From assembly GCA_002699085.1 (NCBI GenBank), contig PAAR01000015.1:1-64000 (forward strand): a stretch of 64,000 bases of DNA, written 5' to 3'. Under the pieces are notes generated by a model. That model had not been told where the DNA came from. It saw only the letters and a list, made by a program, of their open reading frames with translations, and ran no database searches. Source of the DNA: Micavibrio sp. Its GTDB lineage: Bacteria > Pseudomonadota > Alphaproteobacteria > Micavibrionales > UBA9664. Shown here in pieces: positions 17,356 to 26,645 of the stretch (positions within the stretch are counted from its first letter, which is position 1; every line of letters begins with the position of its first letter). Both the position numbers and the translations under genes were made by a program.

Positions 17356-18714
17356 TTAATTCTCAGAGGCAATTTCTGCAAGATCTGCTTCACGTGGTGC
17401 CAAAACATCCATTGAAGCAAGCAAATCACCTTGTAACGCTAGCAATCTATACATTGCGAGCATTTCAAGGAACTCTGAATTAATCATATTACTTTTTGAT
17501 ACGAAGCTTTCATTTTGAGAGTCTAATACATCAAGTAATGTTCTACGACCTAATTCAAACTGATCGCGATATGCACGTGTTACACGCTCATTCGCCACAA
17601 CTTGATCTGCAAACTCACGTGCTTGATCGCCTTCAGCAATCATTGCAGCCCATGTTTGACGCACATCGTCCTCAATCGCACGGGCAGCATTTGCACGTTG
17701 CTCTTTTGCTACCGCTGTACGGTATATAAACTCTTTTTGACGAGCTGTATCAATACCACCTCGATAAAGATTCCAATCCATTGTCACCAAGGCACGAGCC
17801 GATGTATCACGACCTTCAACACCACCAATATCTTCCGAGTTCAGCGCATCTAACTGTAAATTAAATTCTGGGTAGAATACTGACTCAGATTGTTTTAGCT
17901 CAGCTTTTGCAACATCAATATCCGCTTCAAAGATTTTAACTGTAGGACCATCAACGATGGCACGGCGTACTGAATCATCAACATTTGCCGCTAAAGCCTG
18001 TAGAGGCACCGACGCTAACACCAAATTAGAAGGCATTTCCCCTGTTTCCAATTTGTACTGAGATTCTGCATTACGCAAAGATTGTTTCACTTGTGCTTCT
18101 GTTGCACGTGCACGCGCTAAACGTGCTTCAACTTGTGCTAAGTCAGCTTCTGTAGAAATACCAGCACCAACTGCATCACGAGTCTGATTCATAATATCAA
18201 TATGCGCATCAATGTTTTGACGAGCAATTTCAAGAAGTTCACGCTGACGAACAACTTCTAAATAGGCCTCGATAATATCAAGGCCGACAAATTCAGCCGT
18301 TTCATCAACACGGTGTGCTGAAGAACGAACACGCGCCACTTGTCTTTCAACTTCACTCTGTGCATTAAAGCCGTCAAAGAGCATTTGTGTAAGGGTAATA
18401 CCTGTTTGGTAGCGGAATAATGTCTCAGTATCGTCACCAACACCCGCTCTTGTATTTGGATCATCCGTATATTCAACACCTGCATCTGCTGCCGCATCAA
18501 TAGATGGTAAAAATAAACCACGACCTTGGCGAAGCTCTTTTTCCGTTGCTAAACGTGTATTCGCAACAATGCCGTATTCTGGATTATTATAAAGGCCAAA
18601 TTGCATAGCCTCTTTGAGTGTTACTTCTTGCGCTTGAGCAAAACCTGTACTGAACAGCAATGCAAATGACAGGGCTGTTGTTACGTTGAGTGTTTTTCTG
18701 ATAATTGTTAACAC
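17356..18714 (-). CDS. TolC-family outer-membrane channel for type I secretion
   Basis: This 452-residue protein has a signal peptide (about 1-28, ending GFAQA) and the two-repeat alpha-helical layout of TolC/LapE channels: TLKEAMQFGLYNNPEYG at the mature start, AEFVGLDIIEAYLEVVRQRELLE in repeat one, and QFELGRRTLLDVLDSQNE in repeat two. It starts with GTG at 18714, placed 8 nt after GAGG. It follows the adhesin gene by 114 nt, with an intrinsic terminator between them, so it may be expressed by read-through or from its own promoter. Confidence 0.9.
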   Translation of the reverse strand: MLTIIRKTLNVTTALSFALLFSTGFAQAQEVTLKEAMQFGLYNNPEYGIVANTRLATEKELRQGRGLFLPSIDAAADAGVEYTDDPNTRAGVGDDTETLFRYQTGITLTQMLFDGFNAQSEVERQVARVRSSAHRVDETAEFVGLDIIEAYLEVVRQRELLEIARQNIDAHIDIMNQTRDAVGAGISTEADLAQVEARLARARATEAQVKQSLRNAESQYKLETGEMPSNLVLASVPLQALAANVDDSVRRAIVDGPTVKIFEADIDVAKAELKQSESVFYPEFNLQLDALNSEDIGGVEGRDTSARALVTMDWNLYRGGIDTARQKEFIYRTAVAKEQRANAARAIEDDVRQTWAAMIAEGDQAREFADQVVANERVTRAYRDQFELGRRTLLDVLDSQNESFVSKSNMINSEFLEMLAMYRLLALQGDLLASMDVLAPREADLAEIASEN

Positions 18715-18791
18715 GGCAAGATCCTCACTTAATGTAATTCTAAAAATATTGACTATTTATGGGACGATTATGGCCTAAAAGCAAGTAAAAA

Positions 18792-18821
18792 TAAAGCCCA
18801 CAGTTTTCACTATGGGCTTTA
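18792..18821 (-). terminator. Intrinsic terminator of the adhesin gene
   Basis: On the minus strand a 13-bp stem (TAAAGCCCATAGT with ACTGTGGGCTTTA, one T-G pair) is closed by a GAAA tetraloop and followed directly by TTTTTA. It begins 8 nt after the adhesin stop codon. It may reduce transcription into the export genes relative to the adhesin. Confidence 0.85.
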
Positions 18822-18828
18822 AATCTCT

Positions 18829-21800
18829 TTATGCAACGTCTTGTTGTTGCTGCTGGCTAATAATTAGCTGATCTATATCAACACTACCACTATCTGAAAG
18901 ATTGGCGTTGACACCATAATCATGGCTTTGTGAAGAAATGCCTACCCCACCATCTTGATCCGATAGAGAGACAAAACTATCAATAGCGCCTTGAACAGCA
19001 TCAGTTCCCTCAAGAACATCACTGAAATCAACAACATCGCCTTGGCTCAGATCTAAGTCACCCAGATCATTGGCTGAAGACGCTGCAATAACATCAGCTA
19101 ATGCATCTTCTTGAGCTGCTGCCACAGAATCATACACATCTTGGTTCGTTGCTTGATCTACCTCAACAACATTAAACCATGCGTCTACAATGCTACCTTG
19201 TGAACCATCTGCAAAAGTGAATGTAGAACCATGAGAAATGAAACTATCACCATTGAAGTAACCAGTTTGTTCAACACCGTTCAGTGAAATACTAACGATA
19301 CCTACATCTGAAAGGCTAACCATTTCATCCGCTTGAGAAATACCGTCATTATTCGCATCACGCCATACAATTAAGTTAGCAAATTCAGCATCTTGTGCAT
19401 CAATCACACCATCAGCATTCGCATCTAAACGTGCCAATGACTCAAAACCGTTGGCAAAGGCACCGCCTTGATCGCCAAACAACTCCGACCCATCATTAAT
19501 AATGCCGTCATGGTTCCAGTCAAAAGCTAGAAGCGCATCATCTGCACCCACAAAACTTGTGTGCTCTAATGTACCATCTGCATCAAGGTCAAAGTAAACG
19601 CCTGAATTATCAAGATTTACAAGCTCAATACCATCGCCATCTAAGTCAAGAACAAGTGGAGACAATGAAATATCACCGACTGTTAGATTGAAACCAGCTG
19701 TCTGAACAATTGTATTATTCGTAAGCGTAATCTCTTCACCTGACAAATTCGTTTCAACTGTTGTCACAGCCATATGCACTTCCAACGGACCATAACCTGA
19801 AACAAATTGCGCATTCATATATTCAGCCAAAGAACTGAACGTGTATTGAATAACATAACTTGCTGGTGTCGTAGCGCCAGAAGCAAATGTCAATGTTTCA
19901 CCAGGCGGCACTGGTAGATATACCGCAGTACCTGTTGATAATGCGAAGGCTGGTGCCAGACCACCGAATGTCGAACCTGTGAATGTCACAACAATTTGCG
20001 TCACTGTCTCAGAACCATCTACGTCAAGTTGACTTAAACCAACAACATTAGAGAATCTTGGCGTATAGGTTGGTCCAGTGCCAGGGGCAAAGCCCGGGAA
20101 CGTCCCACCATACGCAGAAGATGTCTGCCAGAACACATGTGGCGTTGTTGAACCAATTAAAGTCTGTAGATTGTAATCAATATCCACACCATCTGCGACA
20201 GCATCAACAACCGCTTTACCGTAATCAATACGAACTGGATCCGCACCATCAGGGTCATTTACTGTAACTGTCAATTTAATATTAGACGCATCAGCATCGC
20301 TATTATTTTGAGGTGGACGTACTGTGAAGCTGTTTAATACTACAGATTTTGTTGCGCCAGAGGCTGTAGTTTCATAACCACCATTTACAAATGTCCAACC
20401 CGGTGCATTGACTGACCAGCCTGTAGGAATACCTTCTACACGTAGTGTGAATGTCTCATTACCATCACCACCTTGGAAAGAAGCATTGATCGGTAAGGCA
20501 TGGAACACTGAACCATCTTCATAGAAATATGCGTCGCCAATTGAAGCTGTCACATTTGTTACAGGTGGGTTGACTTGATCCAGTGTAATGTTTAACTGCG
20601 CTGTATCTGTATCGCCATCACCATCACGTAATGTGTAAGTGAAGCTGTCACTACCAGCCGCATTGCTTGAACGTGTGTAAGTATAAGCACCTGTTGCTGC
20701 AATCACTAATGTACCATAAAGGCCATTAATTGTTGCTGTACCAACAGATGGTATATTTACATTTGTCCCGTTAAAGCTAATACGGGTAATGGCTGCATTT
20801 GCATCATCATAGCCAACATCGTCGTTGTTAATAACATTACCTGTTTCAACTGTTTCAGAGGCTGAAAGGTGATCTGTATCATTAACAGCCACAGGACCAT
20901 CATCGAATACGCGAATAACAATAGTATCATCATCCGTGTCGCCATCAGAATCTGTCGCTCTTACGCCAAAACGCAAATCAATAGAATCATTTGGATTTGA
21001 TGTATTCGGGTGGTCAATCTGATCTAATTGAGTAAATGTATACCCGCCATTACCGTTTACATTCAATGTAAAGATTGTGCGGCCACCAGCTGTACCAACG
21101 TATTGACCACCAACGATAGCCACTGAAACAGCCTGACCGTTTGATGTCAAATTAGCAATTGAGCTTGAGAAGATACCGTTTTCATTAAATGAACCTGGTG
21201 TATCATTTCCAAAATCAGCAGTCACAGTGCCTGTAGCAACATGTGTGCCGCTTTCATCGACTGTGCGTGTACCACCTGTGCTTGTAATATCAGGATGATC
21301 ATCATGATCTGTAACATTGATAATAAGATCAGCCGTTGTTGTATCATTATCATAATCACGAATTGTGTATGTGAAATTATCAACTTGCGTAGAATTCACA
21401 TTCGCTGTCGATGTGTATGTATATGATCCATCAGCAGCTAGCACCAATGTACCGTAAGAACCAATGATCGTTGCTGTGCCAACAGATGGAACGGCAACAT
21501 TTGTACCGCCAAACTGAACGTTGATAACGCGCGCTGGCTCATCAAAACCACTTGTATCATTACCAAGAACATTACCTGTAATGTTTTGGAACTCTTGGAC
21601 TGAACGTGTATCATTCACAGCTGTCGGTAGATCATCTTGAACACGAATTGTAATGACACCGTCATCAAAATCACCATCAACATCCGTCACACGAACACCG
21701 AAATCTAGGTTAATAAAGTCCTCGCCAGCATTTGGGTGATCCAATTGATCGAGCAGATTAAATGTATATGATCCATTGCTGTTCACATTTAATGTGAAGA

Positions 21801-24800
21801 TTGTACGGCCACCAGCTGTACCAACATATTGGCCACCAACAAGATTTACCGCAATATTTTCACCTTTAGAGGTCAATAGACCGATTGATGAGAAGAACCC
21901 GCCATTTTCAGTGAATGTCCCTGGTGCATCATCAACTGTTGCGATAACGTTCCCTGTTACTGTACGAACACCCCCTTCATCGGCAATGCCATTACCAGAA
22001 GCTGTTACATTTGTAATCACCGGGATATGATTTGGCGTTACATCAACATTTAACGTTGCCGTATCAGTATCACCATCATTATCACGTAATGTGTAAGTGA
22101 ATTGGTCAGTACCATTGGCTGCATTACCATTATTGATTGGTGTATAGGTGTAAGCACCGTTTGATCCAATAACAAGCGTACCATATGTACCATTAATTGT
22201 GGTTGTACCAACAGCCGCTACAGCATGGTTCGTGCCGTTAAACTGAACATTTGTTACAGTCCCGAAATCATCGAAACCATCATTATCATTTGCAAGTACA
22301 TTACCCGTTGCAGCTGGCGCTGTTTCACGGATTGTCAATGTATCATCTACAGCCACAGGACCATCGTCATATACTTTAACAACCACTGTACCAACAGTAG
22401 AATCGCCATCCACATCTGTCACACGCACACCAAAGCGTAGGTCGAGTGAGTCGTTAGGATCAGATGGGTTTTGGTGATCAATTGGACGCACCAAATTGAA
22501 CGAGAAAGTACCGTTATTATTAACGTTCATTGTGAAGATCGTTAGACCATTTGCCACACCAACATATTGACCACCAACGATTGATACCGTAATCGGATTA
22601 CCATTAGATGTAAGGGCTGTACCAAGAGGCAATGATGTATCAAAATTACCTGATTCAGTGATTGTACCAGGGGCATCACGACCAAAATCAACATTAATTG
22701 TACCGCCTGCTGTATATGTATTTGTCTCATCAACAATGACAGTTGCTGGTGGTGTCAAAATCGGGAAATCATCAATGTCACCAATTTCAGCTGATAATGT
22801 TGCTGTTGAAGTATCACCATCACCATCACGTAATGTATACGTGAACTGGTCAGTACCACCTGTAGTACGCGCAGGATCAACCGTATAGGTATAAGCACCT
22901 GTTGAATTAATAACCAACGTACCAAATGTACCGATAATAGACACATTTCCAGCAGCTGGAATAGCTGTTGTCACACCACCAAATGTGATTTGCGTAATAG
23001 AAGAACCAGCATTGTCATAGCCAACATCATCATTATTAACGACATTACCGTTTACAGAACCCGTCGCACCTGTGTAAACAAAACCATCATTTACAGCGAC
23101 TGGCGCATCATCCGCTACAGAAATTGTTGTTGTGCCTGTAATCGCATCGCCATCAGAATCTGTCGCCACAAAACCAAAACCTAGATTGGCGATATCATTC
23201 GCATTTGCTGGGTTACCATGATCGATTTGATCGAACAAAGTGAATGTATAAGCACCTGTTGCTGGGTTAATTGTCATTGTGAAAATTGTACGAGCCCCAG
23301 CAGTACCTGTAACAGTATTACCTGCTAAAGCTGTTGAAATTGTTTCACCAAAAGATGTCAACACACCACCCAGCAATGAACCTGTTGGTGTAAAGTTACC
23401 ATTAAGATTAATTGTACCTGGGTCATCATTACCGAAATCAACATCAATCTGACCAGTTATAACTTTATTTGTGGCAACAGCCCCCGTTGACTCATCTACC
23501 GATGCATCACCTGGGTTAATTAATTGCGGCACATCATCGGTTACATTGAAACCAATGTTAATTGTGCGTGTTGCATTATTATTTGTTGTATCAAAGTCTA
23601 CATCAGAAGGATTATCATAGACATCTACTGATACCTGTACCGAGAATGCACCAGCCGCAGCACCCGGAAGTGTCGCTTGCAAGCCCGCTAATTGTGCTGG
23701 CGTTAATGTCCATGTATCTGTGCCTGCATCATATGTACCCGCATTCAGCGTTGTGCCTGTTGGGAAGCCTGAAATACGAATTTCAGTTACTGACTCAGAA
23801 CCATCAATATCTGTGGCTACAGCTGTTAAGTTCACATCATAGACATCAGAAGAGCCAACTTGAGTGATCGTACCTGATACATCAGGGGTATCCACAACCG
23901 CATCAACTGTTACAGTCAATGGCAATGTTGATGTCGCTGTTTGAGACAAATCAGCAATTTCAGTCGCAATCGCTGTCACAGAAACCGTAATATCATTATC
24001 AGAATCGTGCGGTGGAGAAAGTACTGGACCACCAAGGAAGTTTTGGCCAGCAGATAATGTAATTTCCCATACACCTGTCGCAGGATTATATGTACCGCCA
24101 GATGTTGACACATCAACACCCCAGCCAGCAGGTATACCTTCAACACGTACTGTTAGATTTTCAGAAGAATCATTATCCACCAATTGTGCATCAATATTTA
24201 AACCGATTGAACCATCTTCAAAAACTTGCTCATCTTGAACATTTAAAATCGGCGCATCTGCAATTGGATTGATCTCTACTTGGAACGGAAGATTAACACG
24301 CAATTCATTATTTGTTAAAGTGATCTCACCATCAGAAGGATTATCATAGACAATCGCTTCAGCATTCATTGTCACTGTACCAGAAAGGTGCAATGGCGGT
24401 GTAAAGGTTAAACCAACCAATTGTGCTGGTGTTAATACATAACCACCTTGTGCCGCATCAAATGTACCAGCCGATAATGTACCGCCCGCAGGGACACCAC
24501 GAATAACGATAATCGCTGTTTCAGAACCATCAGTATCATTCAGGCCAAAATTGATTGTTAAAGGAATCGCTGTATCTTCATCGCCATTTGCATTCACAAT
24601 ATTGAAGTTTGGCGCATCTGCAACCGCATCAACGATCACGTCAAATGTATCCGTTGCCGTTAAAGTTGTCGATGTTGCAATCTCTGTTTGCGTTACTGTC
24701 GCCAACAAATTTGTAATATCAACATCCGAATCCGCTTCTTGTGAGAATGTTGGACCACCAGAGAATGATTGACCTGGCGCTAATGTGATTGTCCATGTAC

Positions 24801-25914
24801 CAGTTCCTGCATTATATGTACCACCAGAAGTTGTCGTATCAACAGTCACAGTTGCTGGAATATTGCTAATAGATACCGTAATTTGTAAACCTGTGTTACC
24901 AGGTGCAGAAGGTGCAGCATTAACAACAACACCAACTGAACCATCTTCAAATACCTGCTGGTCAGGTGCAGAAATACTTGGCGCACCTGGTGCAGCTGCT
25001 GCAAGAGGACCAATTTGCTGAAGATCACGTTCTGGCAAACCAAACTGAAGGGCTGTTGGTCCTAAAGGACCGATTGCATTAATTTGCAAAATATTTACAG
25101 CGTCAACCGCAGAGTCAAAACCACTACCACCAGCAGAAGCAGATGGTGTACCTGCGGCAGGCTCTAAATTAACAAGGTCTTCCCCTGTATCATCCAAAGC
25201 AAGCTCTACACTTTCTTCAATCTCTTCAGCCGTTACAGCCGCCTTAGCCACCGCTTCAGGAGCTTCTTCAACAGCTTGTGCATCACCCGCCGCTGTTTCA
25301 ATTAAATTTAAATCTTCTCCAGTTAAGTCTTCACCAAAAGCATCCGGCTCAACATAAGCAAATTCTGCATCAAGGCCTTCTACAACAGAGCCTTCTAGTG
25401 CTGCTATTAGGTTGTCACCCACATTGAATTCATTACCGTTAATAGAAAAACTTGTCGGCACATCTGCGTTAGCCACAGCGTCGAAATTATTAAATAAGAT
25501 TTGTGAACCATCATTGAATGTCACAAGCACAAAGCCATTACCACGCTGAACATCGGCCACAGTGTCGGCACCATATTCAAGCGCCACGTCCTGTCCTGGC
25601 TCTAAATTAACAATAATCGCTGTGTTGTCGGCTGGTTTAGTAATAGAGTTAATTTGGTCAGCTTGGTTAGTCAGATTGTTAATCTGTTGGATATTAATAG
25701 ACGTTCCATCAGCAAGATTAAAAACTGTATCTGCATCAAGCGCTGTTCCATCAGCATTGGCAAACACAATGTTTTCACCTGATGGCAAGATAATAGAATA
25801 AGTACCGTCTGTGTGGGCGGTTACAGACAAATTACCATTTTGTAATAAATCCTCTAAAGAGAAAGGTAAGTTTGCCGATGCTGCACCAGATTGTTCGCTG
25901 CCAACTACTATCAT
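18829..25914 (-). CDS. Giant LapA-like repeat adhesin (type I secreted)
   Basis: A 2361-residue, very acidic surface protein. The N-terminal about 160 residues look like a retention module. An acidic Ala-rich linker (about 180-260) holds TAAG (207-210) and PAAG (252-255), which match the LapG protease site pattern. Ig/cadherin-like modules span about 310-795. Four tandem modules of about 245-254 residues follow (about 795-1785), each pairing a T1SS-143-like half (VGGQYVGTAGGRTIFTLNV) with a VCBS/cadherin-like half (YGTLVI..GAYTYT..FTYTLRDGDGDT). Near residues 2090-2250 are acidic DxDxDG motifs (LDLDGDGIEL, DWNHDGIINDGSELFG, DANADGVIDAQD), likely calcium-binding. The tail is an Asp/Ser/Leu-rich type I secretion signal. 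No classical GGxGxDxxx RTX nonapeptides are seen. It probably binds surfaces or builds biofilm. Confidence 0.9.
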   Translation of the reverse strand: MIVVGSEQSGAASANLPFSLEDLLQNGNLSVTAHTDGTYSIILPSGENIVFANADGTALDADTVFNLADGTSINIQQINNLTNQADQINSITKPADNTAIIVNLEPGQDVALEYGADTVADVQRGNGFVLVTFNDGSQILFNNFDAVANADVPTSFSINGNEFNVGDNLIAALEGSVVEGLDAEFAYVEPDAFGEDLTGEDLNLIETAAGDAQAVEEAPEAVAKAAVTAEEIEESVELALDDTGEDLVNLEPAAGTPSASAGGSGFDSAVDAVNILQINAIGPLGPTALQFGLPERDLQQIGPLAAAAPGAPSISAPDQQVFEDGSVGVVVNAAPSAPGNTGLQITVSISNIPATVTVDTTTSGGTYNAGTGTWTITLAPGQSFSGGPTFSQEADSDVDITNLLATVTQTEIATSTTLTATDTFDVIVDAVADAPNFNIVNANGDEDTAIPLTINFGLNDTDGSETAIIVIRGVPAGGTLSAGTFDAAQGGYVLTPAQLVGLTFTPPLHLSGTVTMNAEAIVYDNPSDGEITLTNNELRVNLPFQVEINPIADAPILNVQDEQVFEDGSIGLNIDAQLVDNDSSENLTVRVEGIPAGWGVDVSTSGGTYNPATGVWEITLSAGQNFLGGPVLSPPHDSDNDITVSVTAIATEIADLSQTATSTLPLTVTVDAVVDTPDVSGTITQVGSSDVYDVNLTAVATDIDGSESVTEIRISGFPTGTTLNAGTYDAGTDTWTLTPAQLAGLQATLPGAAAGAFSVQVSVDVYDNPSDVDFDTTNNNATRTINIGFNVTDDVPQLINPGDASVDESTGAVATNKVITGQIDVDFGNDDPGTINLNGNFTPTGSLLGGVLTSFGETISTALAGNTVTGTAGARTIFTMTINPATGAYTFTLFDQIDHGNPANANDIANLGFGFVATDSDGDAITGTTTISVADDAPVAVNDGFVYTGATGSVNGNVVNNDDVGYDNAGSSITQITFGGVTTAIPAAGNVSIIGTFGTLVINSTGAYTYTVDPARTTGGTDQFTYTLRDGDGDTSTATLSAEIGDIDDFPILTPPATVIVDETNTYTAGGTINVDFGRDAPGTITESGNFDTSLPLGTALTSNGNPITVSIVGGQYVGVANGLTIFTMNVNNNGTFSFNLVRPIDHQNPSDPNDSLDLRFGVRVTDVDGDSTVGTVVVKVYDDGPVAVDDTLTIRETAPAATGNVLANDNDGFDDFGTVTNVQFNGTNHAVAAVGTTTINGTYGTLVIGSNGAYTYTPINNGNAANGTDQFTYTLRDNDGDTDTATLNVDVTPNHIPVITNVTASGNGIADEGGVRTVTGNVIATVDDAPGTFTENGGFFSSIGLLTSKGENIAVNLVGGQYVGTAGGRTIFTLNVNSNGSYTFNLLDQLDHPNAGEDFINLDFGVRVTDVDGDFDDGVITIRVQDDLPTAVNDTRSVQEFQNITGNVLGNDTSGFDEPARVINVQFGGTNVAVPSVGTATIIGSYGTLVLAADGSYTYTSTANVNSTQVDNFTYTIRDYDNDTTTADLIINVTDHDDHPDITSTGGTRTVDESGTHVATGTVTADFGNDTPGSFNENGIFSSSIANLTSNGQAVSVAIVGGQYVGTAGGRTIFTLNVNGNGGYTFTQLDQIDHPNTSNPNDSIDLRFGVRATDSDGDTDDDTIVIRVFDDGPVAVNDTDHLSASETVETGNVINNDDVGYDDANAAITRISFNGTNVNIPSVGTATINGLYGTLVIAATGAYTYTRSSNAAGSDSFTYTLRDGDGDTDTAQLNITLDQVNPPVTNVTASIGDAYFYEDGSVFHALPINASFQGGDGNETFTLRVEGIPTGWSVNAPGWTFVNGGYETTASGATKSVVLNSFTVRPPQNNSDADASNIKLTVTVNDPDGADPVRIDYGKAVVDAVADGVDIDYNLQTLIGSTTPHVFWQTSSAYGGTFPGFAPGTGPTYTPRFSNVVGLSQLDVDGSETVTQIVVTFTGSTFGGLAPAFALSTGTAVYLPVPPGETLTFASGATTPASYVIQYTFSSLAEYMNAQFVSGYGPLEVHMAVTTVETNLSGEEITLTNNTIVQTAGFNLTVGDISLSPLVLDLDGDGIELVNLDNSGVYFDLDADGTLEHTSFVGADDALLAFDWNHDGIINDGSELFGDQGGAFANGFESLARLDANADGVIDAQDAEFANLIVWRDANNDGISQADEMVSLSDVGIVSISLNGVEQTGYFNGDSFISHGSTFTFADGSQGSIVDAWFNVVEVDQATNQDVYDSVAAAQEDALADVIAASSANDLGDLDLSQGDVVDFSDVLEGTDAVQGAIDSFVSLSDQDGGVGISSQSHDYGVNANLSDSGSVDIDQLIISQQQQQDVA
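20562..23532 (-). repeat. Four tandem adhesin modules of about 740 nt
   Basis: Within the adhesin gene, protein modules start near residues 795, 1049, 1296 and 1539 and end near 1785. Recurrent landmarks are VDES or VDET, NG.FSSS/TS.G, GGQYVGTAGGRTIFTLNVN, DQIDHPN, DFGVRVTDVDGD, DDGPVAVNDT, GNV.NND..GYD, YGTLVI and FTYTLRDGDGDT. Such modules can expand or contract by recombination. Confidence 0.85.
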
Positions 25915-25947
25915 TTAAAATACTCCGTTATTAAAATTACACCTTGG

Positions 25948-25976
25948 TTTATATTATATGTAAAACGTTATGTCAA
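25948..25976 (-). promoter_or_regulatory. Sigma-70-like promoter of the adhesin gene
   Basis: On the minus strand TTGACA (25976-25971) and TATAAA (25953-25948) are separated by exactly 17 nt. They sit about 34-62 nt upstream of the adhesin ATG, whose ribosome site is GGAG with 9-nt spacing. This is a near-perfect housekeeping promoter. Confidence 0.75.
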
Positions 25977-26237
25977 GAAAATTGCACGGGCAACATCCCT
26001 TCATTAAGCCATACAACAAAAAACCTCTTAAAACCCTACGCATAACCAATTATTTTACTAAATTGACACCGTTTGATTAAAAAAGGCTTAAGCACCAAAA
26101 TAATGTAGTTCAGTATGCACAAAAGCCTATCTATAGCAAGGAAATAGGCTTATTATTGAAGAGTTATAATAAATTCTTTGCATTTTTTATTGAAGCACTG
26201 CTACAGTATGTAAAAAAACAGAACACGGATTAGAAAA
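25977..26237. other. AT-rich intergenic region upstream of the adhesin and response regulator
   Basis: Together with 25915-25976, this non-coding gap exceeds 300 nt. It holds the upstream region of the adhesin promoter and, on the other strand, of the single-domain response regulator. An inverted repeat AAGCCTAT (26123-26130) / ATAGGCTT (26144-26151) with a 13-nt loop is visible. No T-run follows, so it could be an operator or a 5'-leader hairpin of the regulator gene. Nothing else is recognisable. Confidence 0.5.
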
Positions 26238-26642
26238 ATGAATATAATTATTGTTGATGATTTATCGCCTATCACGCTTACATATAAAGCCATTCTTCTG
26301 CGCGAGGGCTATGAAGTTGAAGCCTTCACTAAACCGTTAGAAGCGTTAAGTTACATGCAACAAAATCCAGACCAATTTGATTTAGTACTGGCAGATCTTT
26401 ACATGGAAGAGATGAACGGCATTGATATTATGCTGGCGGCCCAAAATATTAACCCAAATGTTAAAACGCTTTGCATCACAGGTGGCGGCGCCTACGATCA
26501 AGACACGAGTCTTATGCAAACAGCCCGCTCAGTCGCCGATACATTGGCCTTCAAACCAATACATTCAGGCCAATTAGTAGGTATGGTTAGCAATCTACTG
26601 AAAACAACACAGCGCCCTGCCGCAAACACACAAACAGCGTAA
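26238..26642 (+). CDS. Single-domain (CheY-like) response regulator
   Basis: This 134-residue protein consists of one receiver domain. The acidic pair is Asp7-Asp8 (IIVDD), the phosphorylation site Asp53 (LVLADLYMEEMNG), the Thr CITGG and the conserved Lys AFKPI. There is no output domain, so it should act by protein contact or phosphotransfer. It is divergent from the adhesin gene, which suggests but does not prove a link to attachment control. Its cognate kinase is not adjacent; the orphan PAS kinase at 5 kb is a candidate only by inference. The ribosome site is weak. Confidence 0.85.
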   Translation: MNIIIVDDLSPITLTYKAILLREGYEVEAFTKPLEALSYMQQNPDQFDLVLADLYMEEMNGIDIMLAAQNINPNVKTLCITGGGAYDQDTSLMQTARSVADTLAFKPIHSGQLVGMVSNLLKTTQRPAANTQTA

Positions 26643-26645
26643 CTA

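Noticed and set aside
20562-23532. CRISPR-like repetition
   Set aside because: The repeats are long coding modules of about 740 nt, not short direct repeats with spacers.
19000-25800. Many open frames antisense to the adhesin gene
   Set aside because: They mirror the repetitive adhesin coding sequence, have low-complexity translations, and no motif or ribosome site supports them.
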